Positions 6,318 through 10,983 of a stretch of DNA of 10,983 nucleotides are shown in pieces. The stretch is from CAXMRP01 sp964196155 (lineage in GTDB: Bacteria; Pseudomonadota; Alphaproteobacteria; Rhizobiales; Afifellaceae): the NCBI GenBank assembly GCA_964196155.1, contig CAXMRP010000097.1, positions 1 through 10,983 on the forward strand, written 5' to 3'. Below the pieces are notes generated by a model that worked only from the letters and a program-made list of their open reading frames with translations, was not told where the DNA came from and made no database searches. The translations under genes were made by a program, and so were the position numbers. Every line of letters starts with the position of its first letter. Positions within the stretch are counted from its first letter, which is position 1.

Positions 6318-7325
6318 CTATCCGCCGGCGCCAGCATAAAAGCTCGTATCGAAAAGCGCTTCCAGATCGACCGGCTTCTTCAGCGTGCCGAGTTCGGCTT
6401 GGAAATCGTGCATGACTTTCGTCCCGCCGGTAATTCGCTTTGGATCGGCGACGAAACTGCCACGGGAGTTTTTCAAGGCAGCGAGCACGATCTCGGCGGC
6501 CAGGCGGCCGCCGCCGACATATTTCTGCACCGCTGAAACGGTCTCTTCCGGTTTTTCGTTGAGCTTTATGGTCGCCCGGTCGTGAACAGCGACGAGCGCC
6601 TTGACAAGATCCGGGTCAGAAGCAATCAGGCCCTCGCGGACGACGAGCACGGCGCCGGGCTGGTTCGGAAAGAGTTCCGATCCCCTGGCGATCACGACCG
6701 CATCGTCGCGCTTGTCCAGCACGTTGGCAACAACCGGTTCCAGAATGGCTGCACCGTCGATCGCACCGGTCAGCAGGGATTGCTGCACCTGGGCGGCGCC
6801 CTGAAACACGATTTGAAGATCGTCCGGATTGGCGCCGATACCCTTGCGCAGCCAGTATTCCAGCACGGTTTGCGGCACAGAGCCCACCGGGAAGGTTGAA
6901 ATCACCGGCTTGCGGCCCTTGTCGGCGGCAAACCGTGCAAACGCCGTCGCCGCCTCGCCGTTCTTAAAATAAGGCGCCAGTTCACCGAGCGCGATAAAGC
7001 TTATCTGTTCCACGATGTTGGACGCCACGACCTTGATGTCGACGCCTTTGGCGCGCGCAACCATTGCCGGCCCGATGCCGAAATAAGCAACGTCAAGCTG
7101 TCCGGCGAGCAGCGCCTGTACCATCGCAGGTCCGTTCTGGAACTGCACCAGCTTGGGATTGATACCGATCCCGGCAATCCAGCCTTCCTCCAACCCGACG
7201 AAGAGTTGTGAGACAGGCAATATCGGCATGTAACCGATCTCAATATCCTTGCCGTCGGCGGCCGTCGCAATTGACGCCATATTGCCAAACGCGATGGCCG
7301 CTAAAAGGATCATCATCTTACGCAT
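6318..7325 (-). CDS. Periplasmic solute-binding protein, SsuA/TauA/NMT1-like
   Basis: Ligand-capturing component of the importer, 335 residues from the start chosen here. An upstream in-frame ATG at 7367 would add 14 residues (MRDCTRNGISRSWL), but the ATG at 7325 has GGAG seven bases upstream (7333-7336) and gives a proper signal peptide: MRKMMILLAAIAFGNMASIATA, cleaved after ATA (22/23). The mature part has the family layout: GYMPILPVSQLFVGLEEGW, the gating segment GPAMVQALLAGQLDVAYFG, and the second lobe with QSLLTGAIDGAAILEP. This is the NMT1/SsuA fold used for sulfonates, taurine, nitrate, thiamin precursors and others. The DsrE-like gene at the end of the operon makes a sulfur compound somewhat more likely. 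The substrate remains unknown. Confidence 0.88.
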   Translation of the reverse strand: MRKMMILLAAIAFGNMASIATAADGKDIEIGYMPILPVSQLFVGLEEGWIAGIGINPKLVQFQNGPAMVQALLAGQLDVAYFGIGPAMVARAKGVDIKVVASNIVEQISFIALGELAPYFKNGEAATAFARFAADKGRKPVISTFPVGSVPQTVLEYWLRKGIGANPDDLQIVFQGAAQVQQSLLTGAIDGAAILEPVVANVLDKRDDAVVIARGSELFPNQPGAVLVVREGLIASDPDLVKALVAVHDRATIKLNEKPEETVSAVQKYVGGGRLAAEIVLAALKNSRGSFVADPKRITGGTKVMHDFQAELGTLKKPVDLEALFDTSFYAGAGG

Positions 7326-7332
7326 CAGCCAA

Positions 7333-7336
7333 CTCC
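7333..7336 (-). promoter_or_regulatory. Shine-Dalgarno GGAG deciding the binding-protein start
   Basis: On the minus strand GGAG is followed by seven bases (TTGGCTG) and ATG at 7325. It favours this start over the upstream ATG at 7367. Confidence 0.65.
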
Positions 7337-7422
7337 GTGAAATTCCGTTTCTGGTGCAATCTCGCATCAGAGCATCGACGCTTCCAGATCAATAAAAAAG
7401 AAAGGTTCTTCTATGCCATGCG

Positions 7423-7437
7423 TCTTGAGGCTCAAGA
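7423..7437. promoter_or_regulatory. 15-bp perfect dyad, candidate operator of the ABC operon
   Basis: TCTTGAG-G-CTCAAGA has 7-bp arms with perfect symmetry. It lies about 98 bp upstream of the start at 7325, in a region with no other function. The position and symmetry suit a dimeric regulator. No regulator gene is adjacent, so the protein that might bind is unknown. Confidence 0.4.
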
Positions 7438-7569
7438 AATTGGCGCTCCAGCCGATTAATTAGAATTCTGTTCTAAACATGCGGAAGTTGCCGAACGCGC
7501 CTCCAATAAAATGCTGCCAGCAAACCCAAGTGTCTGATTTGCCCAGCTGAGCCACTACAACATCCGTTT
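7438..7569. other. Non-coding stretch upstream of the ABC operon
   Basis: No credible reading frame, tRNA or terminator. A short AT-rich patch occurs at 7455-7480. Together with the dyad and the repeat it fills the 444-bp gap between the binding-protein start (7325) and the cyclase stop (7770). Confidence 0.4.
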
Positions 7570-7580
7570 CGAGCCATCAA

Positions 7581-7751
7581 CGGAAGTCGCGAACGACGAT
7601 TGTGATGTCGGTTAAGCGCCCGAAAGCGGAAATCAGCATCCAATCAGGGAATGTCCGCTCCTTAAGCCGGTTCAGACATCCGCTTTTGGGAGTAAAGCTG
7701 ACATCATAGAGGTGGTTGCCAAATTCCGAACTTGACCCGGAGCGGAAGTCG
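7581..7751 (+). repeat. Interspersed repeat, copy B (composite, contains the 52-bp core)
   Basis: The core at 7687-7738 is 51/52 identical to copy A at 3801-3852 and in the same orientation. Around it are short related blocks: GCGCCCGAAAGCGGAAAT (7616-7633), AATGTCCGCTCC (from 7650), and the tail GACCCGGAGCGGAAGT (from 7734). The 9-mer CGGAAGTCG occurs at both edges (7581-7589 and 7743-7751). The element has no protein-coding function that I can defend. The 63-residue minus-strand frame through it looks like repeat-derived noise. Confidence 0.75.
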
Positions 7752-7769
7752 TCTCGACTCTCAGACACG

Positions 7770-9830
7770 TTAGCCTTTTATCTGCGACACGCTATTCTCA
7801 AGAGCTTTGATCGCCTTGGCTCCGCCTTTTTTGGTTAGCTTGTTTCGGTCGATGGTCAGCGTCAGGCCGTCTTGTTTCACGAGTATGATGCGTCCCTGCT
7901 CGACTAGATCATCATAGATGCCAACGACCTTGTAGGTCCGTACCGGCTTGGCAATGCCTTTCACTGAGATGGTATCTTGCTCTTCGGCGAGCACCGTGTC
8001 TTTGACCAAAGAATAAGTCTCGTTGGCCATTAGAATACCTCCGATCTCGGCATGCGATTGCAGGCGCGCCGCCAGGTTCACCTCGTTGCCGATGATCGTG
8101 TAGTCCATGCGATCCTCGCTGCCGAAGTTGCCGACGGTGCAATAGCCGGTATTGATACCGATGCGCAGTTGGAACGGCTGCTCCAGTCCTCCATCGCGCC
8201 ACTCGGCCTGTAGTTCGCTCATTCGCCGCTGCATGGCGATTGCCATCTCGACGCAGGCTATTGCATCCTCTTTCGCGCCGCGGCTTTCAGGGTCGCCGAA
8301 GAACAGCATCACGGCATCGCCGACGTACTTGTCGATCGTCGCTCCATATTTGAGCGCGATCTTCGACATCTCGGTCAAGTAATGGTTGAGTAGGCTCGTC
8401 AGCTCCTCCGACTCCAGGCTTTCCGTCGTTTCGGTGAAGTCGGCGATGTCGGAAAACATCACAGTCAATTTCTTTCGTTTGCTCGCGATCTCGACACTCT
8501 GGTGTCCACTGAAAATCGATGAATAGACCTGTGGTGACAGATACTTTGCGAGCTTTGCCGACAAGGACTCCAGAATCCTGTTCTTCTGGATCACGAGTTC
8601 ATTGGCTTCCTCGGATCGGTGTTTTTCTTCAAGCAGCGCGATCTCGGATTGTTTCTGATCAGTGATATCCGTGTAGATTGCCACGGTGCCGCCTTCAGTA
8701 GTTTTGTGTTCTGTAATCTCGATCCAGCGGTCATCGCTTCGGCGCTGCACGAAGGTACCGCGTGGATTGCGATGCCGCTCCATCCGCTCGGCAACCCATT
8801 CGTCGACGCGGCCTACCGCATCTTCTACAAGACCGGACTCAGCGACATTCTGGATGACCCGAGCGAACGATACTCCGGGCTTTAGCGCGTCCTCAATTCC
8901 GGGATACATCAGTTCCCGATATTGCCTGTTCGACAAAACCAGCCGGTCTTCCTGATTGTAGAGAGAAAAGCCTTCCGAAATGCTCTCGATGGCTTCGATC
9001 AGCCGCTGACGCGCCTCGGCAATCTCACGCAGATTGTTCTCCTCGACCTCGACCGCAGTATCACGGAATACGGTCAGCGCCTTGGCCATTTCACCGATCT
9101 CGTCGCCACCGCTTGCGGCCGGTAATGCAGCGCGCAGATTGCCACCTGCAATAGCCAGCATACTCTTGCTGAGAGCTGTCAAGCTCACCACGAAATGGCG
9201 ATCGACATACAAATACGTGAATGCCAGGAGTAGCAAAACGGCAAAGCCGCCGATGGCGATGCCCACAATGACCGGTCGGTTGTGAATCTCCCGTTCCCGG
9301 TCGACAGCGGTCTGAAGCTGTTTTCGGAGTTCGACCGCCAGCGAATTCAACGCTGTCGATAGCGCTCCTAAGGCCTTGTCAATGAGTATTGCTCGCTCCA
9401 GAAGGGTATCCATGTCGGTCAGGCCACTGGCGACAATGGTCTCAGTCTGCTCATATTCCTCGTCTGTCTTGCCCAAGGCTTGCACCACGGCGTCAAGGAC
9501 TCCCGGCTCGATCGCCTGTGCAGCACTTGAGGCGGCAATGGCGTCAATGAGGGAAGTAACTTCCTCCCACTGCGGCCGCAACGGGGCGACACCATCGTCA
9601 GTCTTCGCTGGTGCCGTCACGTAACGCGATGGTAGCTGCTTGACGTCTTTGCGCAGTCTGGCGACGAATTCGGCAGCGACAAAATCCGCTTCAATTACGG
9701 TGTTGGCCGAGGAAATAAACGTGACCGCCGATTGCAGCTCGCGAATGGAGACGTTTACCAGCACGATCTGGGTGACCAGCAGTGCCACCGGAACCGCCAT
9801 GGCCAGTAAGAGCTTGTTCCGGATGCGCAT
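7770..9830 (-). CDS. Membrane-bound sensor adenylate/guanylate cyclase (HAMP-PAS-class III cyclase)
   Basis: Inner-membrane receptor that makes a cyclic nucleotide second messenger, probably cAMP. It has 686 residues: TM1 (7-28); a periplasmic, helix-rich sensor (29-186); TM2 (187-208); HAMP (209-265, with SLTALSKSMLAIAGGNL and GGDEIGEMAKAL); a PAS domain of the PAS_7 kind (275-393: SEGFSLYNQEDRLVLSN to YTDITDQK); a coiled coil (393-425); and the class III catalytic domain (453-640). Metal-binding aspartates are D461 (VMFSDIADFT) and D505 (KYVGDAVMLF). K501 is the purine-binding lysine, T578 in DYTIIG takes the place of the usual Asp, and N585/R589 (GNEVNLAAR) are the transition-state pair. 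The catalytic set is complete, so the enzyme should be active as a dimer. Lys plus Thr is the class IIIb pattern, favouring ATP and often bicarbonate-responsive. A 45-residue tail (642-686) follows. The start at 9830 has only a weak Shine-Dalgarno. The gene is 122 bp downstream of a solute-binding protein gene on the same strand. Confidence 0.93.
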   Translation of the reverse strand: MRIRNKLLLAMAVPVALLVTQIVLVNVSIRELQSAVTFISSANTVIEADFVAAEFVARLRKDVKQLPSRYVTAPAKTDDGVAPLRPQWEEVTSLIDAIAASSAAQAIEPGVLDAVVQALGKTDEEYEQTETIVASGLTDMDTLLERAILIDKALGALSTALNSLAVELRKQLQTAVDREREIHNRPVIVGIAIGGFAVLLLLAFTYLYVDRHFVVSLTALSKSMLAIAGGNLRAALPAASGGDEIGEMAKALTVFRDTAVEVEENNLREIAEARQRLIEAIESISEGFSLYNQEDRLVLSNRQYRELMYPGIEDALKPGVSFARVIQNVAESGLVEDAVGRVDEWVAERMERHRNPRGTFVQRRSDDRWIEITEHKTTEGGTVAIYTDITDQKQSEIALLEEKHRSEEANELVIQKNRILESLSAKLAKYLSPQVYSSIFSGHQSVEIASKRKKLTVMFSDIADFTETTESLESEELTSLLNHYLTEMSKIALKYGATIDKYVGDAVMLFFGDPESRGAKEDAIACVEMAIAMQRRMSELQAEWRDGGLEQPFQLRIGINTGYCTVGNFGSEDRMDYTIIGNEVNLAARLQSHAEIGGILMANETYSLVKDTVLAEEQDTISVKGIAKPVRTYKVVGIYDDLVEQGRIILVKQDGLTLTIDRNKLTKKGGAKAIKALENSVSQIKG

Positions 9831-9908
9831 GAAATCAATGCCTATGCGGCGCTACCTGTCTGGATCCAATTATTGCCACCATAAAACATATTCTGCCGGT
9901 TAACTCGA

Positions 9909-9952
9909 GCAGCGCCGGCCCTAATTCCCACCTCTTGCAGACGAGGCGCTGC
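9909..9952 (-). other. Inverted repeat just after the family 1 solute-binding protein gene
   Basis: GCAGCGCC (9909-9916) and GGCGCTGC (9945-9952) are perfectly complementary 8-mers separated by 28 bases, starting directly after the stop codon at 9953-9955. No T run follows on the minus strand, so it is not a standard intrinsic terminator. It could partly end transcription or protect the 3' end, leaving the cyclase with its own or read-through transcription. Confidence 0.35.
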
Positions 9953-10981
9953 CTAGATTTTGCCGGCATCGCGCCATTTGTCAAAGATGGGTCTAATCGC
10001 TTTATCGGCCTGATCGAGTGCCTCTTCAGGCGTCATCTCACCAGTGGCGGCTCGCGCGAACATGGTCGGAATGATGCCGCTGACACGCACCTCGTCCGTT
10101 GCCGCATTCGCGTATCCGGGATTGCCGAGATTCGTCATGGTGGCAGGGACATCGGCGAGTACGCTATACCTCCCCATCGGGCGGGAGTGGGAGCCAACAA
10201 GCTGTTCGAAGTTTGGCACGGAATCGGGAAAACTCGGCATATTCTGGAACCCGCTTGCGAGAAAGCCTTCCTCAAACCTGCCGATATAGTCCACCAGGAA
10301 CTTCTGTGCCCCTTCGGGATTCTTGGCAAAGCGCCAGATTGCATAGGTGTTGGCCGCAAACATCGGCCCCAACTTGCCCACCGGACCCTCCGGTAGGGTC
10401 GCCAGCGCAAGATGTTCATCGACCGGCAGTTTCTTGTTCTCCGCAGCGCGGATGATCGACATGGTGTCCAGAGTCAGGCTACCACTCCCCGAAAGCATGA
10501 AACGATTGTTGGCTGGCGGGTCCCAGGCAAGCACATCGGCCGTCATGGTTTCTTCGTAGAGGGCCTTGACGAACTTGATCGTCTCCAAAGTTTCGGCGGA
10601 ATTAAGTGCAGCATTGCCGTCCGCGTCCTGAACCGAAGCGCCAAACGCGTACATGATTGCACGAACGCTATGTTCGCTGTTGTGCTCCGGCCCAAGACTG
10701 ATGCCGATGGGCGCCTCGTGCAGCAATTTGATGGCGCGCCCGCCCTTGCGAATTTTTTCCCACGTCGTCGGGGTTTGGCCGACCGCATCCCAGAGGTCTT
10801 TGCGATAGGTCAGGACGGTCGGCGCGTAACTCTCACAAAAGCCATGATATTTCCCCGTCCGGGGATTGTAGCTGTTTTTAAGGATAAAATCGGAGACCTT
10901 GCCGTAACGGCTCTGGCATTCCTCAAAGACTTCGCGATGATCAATGACATGATCTTCCAGTGCAGCACGTGATGCCAGAAA
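9953..10981 (-). CDS. Extracellular solute-binding protein, family 1 (sugar/polyol-type), C-terminal part, enters from the right edge
   Basis: The frame is open from the right edge to TAG at 9953, giving 342 residues without the N-terminus and signal peptide. It reads as a periplasmic binding protein of the MalE/UgpB-like class for carbohydrate ABC importers. Visible hallmarks are YAPTVLTYRKDLWDAVG with TPTTWEKI and a lysine-ended helix; SGSGSLTLDTMSII in the binding cleft; PEGPVGKLGPMFAANTYAIW; KNPEGAQKFLVDYI; and a C-terminal helix MTPEEALDQADKAIRPIFDKW. An internal ATG at 10726 is not the start, because homology-like sequence continues upstream of it (for example YRKDLWDAVGQTPTTWEKI). The permease and ATPase genes are not in the window on this side; they would have to lie upstream, beyond the right edge, or elsewhere. 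The substrate cannot be read from this fragment. Confidence 0.88.
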   Translation of the reverse strand, partial: FLASRAALEDHVIDHREVFEECQSRYGKVSDFILKNSYNPRTGKYHGFCESYAPTVLTYRKDLWDAVGQTPTTWEKIRKGGRAIKLLHEAPIGISLGPEHNSEHSVRAIMYAFGASVQDADGNAALNSAETLETIKFVKALYEETMTADVLAWDPPANNRFMLSGSGSLTLDTMSIIRAAENKKLPVDEHLALATLPEGPVGKLGPMFAANTYAIWRFAKNPEGAQKFLVDYIGRFEEGFLASGFQNMPSFPDSVPNFEQLVGSHSRPMGRYSVLADVPATMTNLGNPGYANAATDEVRVSGIIPTMFARAATGEMTPEEALDQADKAIRPIFDKWRDAGKI

Positions 10982-10983
10982 CA

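Noticed and set aside
7529..7590. tRNA-like look (GCTCAGCTGGG on the minus strand, TTCGAGCC on the plus strand)
   Set aside because: The two hints are on opposite strands, and no acceptor, anticodon or T-arm stems can be paired into a cloverleaf.
3765..7751. An intact transposon between the direct repeats
   Set aside because: No transposase, recombinase or terminal inverted repeats were found between the copies. Only repeats, a mer scar and transporter genes are present.
7577..7768. 63-codon minus-strand frame ending in VVRDFR
   Set aside because: It lies wholly within the interspersed repeat. The repeat core also occurs at 3801-3852, so the peptide is probably repeat noise and not a gene.

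Overview
The window looks like a piece of an alphaproteobacterial chromosome, probably from the Hyphomicrobiales (Rhizobiales). The evidence is high GC coding sequence, a PAS_7-type sensor cyclase, a BTLCP-type (LapG-like) protease, and a short interspersed repeat whose minus-strand reading (...YDVSFTPKSG...) recurs as stray peptide sequence in rhizobial genomes. The last point comes from memory, not from a search. Most genes lie on the minus strand.

Region 1 (1-3672) is a divergent biofilm-adhesion locus. The first 699 codons of a giant, acidic, repeat-bearing type I-secreted adhesin run leftwards off the window from a GTG start at 2097 that has a perfect AGGAGG Shine-Dalgarno. Opposite it, a periplasmic LapG-like cysteine protease (2597-3535, triad C209/H244/D259) runs rightwards and ends in a clear intrinsic terminator. 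A long, AT-rich control region separates the two. In the characterised Pseudomonas system LapG clips the N-terminus of LapA to release the adhesin from the outer membrane, so this pair is probably an enzyme and its substrate. No LapD-like c-di-GMP receptor is in the window.

Region 2 (about 3765-4475) is a scar. It holds a copy of a 52-bp interspersed repeat, then the C-terminal half of merR (minus) butted directly against an internal fragment of merA (plus), then another trace of the repeat family. The merR DNA-binding half, the mer promoter, the merT/merP region and the start of merA have been lost.

Region 3 (4503-7325, minus) is a compact operon: an SsuA/TauA/NMT1-type solute-binding protein, a permease, an ATPase (overlapping the permease by 28 bp) and, 7 bp further on, a small DsrE-family protein. 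The DsrE-like partner hints at a sulfur-containing substrate, but the substrate cannot be read from the sequence. Upstream lies a 15-bp dyad that may be an operator, then a second, 98% identical copy of the 52-bp repeat. Regions 2 and 3 therefore sit between direct repeats.

Region 4 (7770-10981, minus) encodes a membrane-bound class III nucleotide cyclase (TM, periplasmic helical domain, TM, HAMP, PAS, cyclase). It follows the 3' part of a family 1 (sugar/polyol-type) solute-binding protein gene that enters from the right edge. No tRNA, rRNA, CRISPR array, intact transposase or phage gene was seen.
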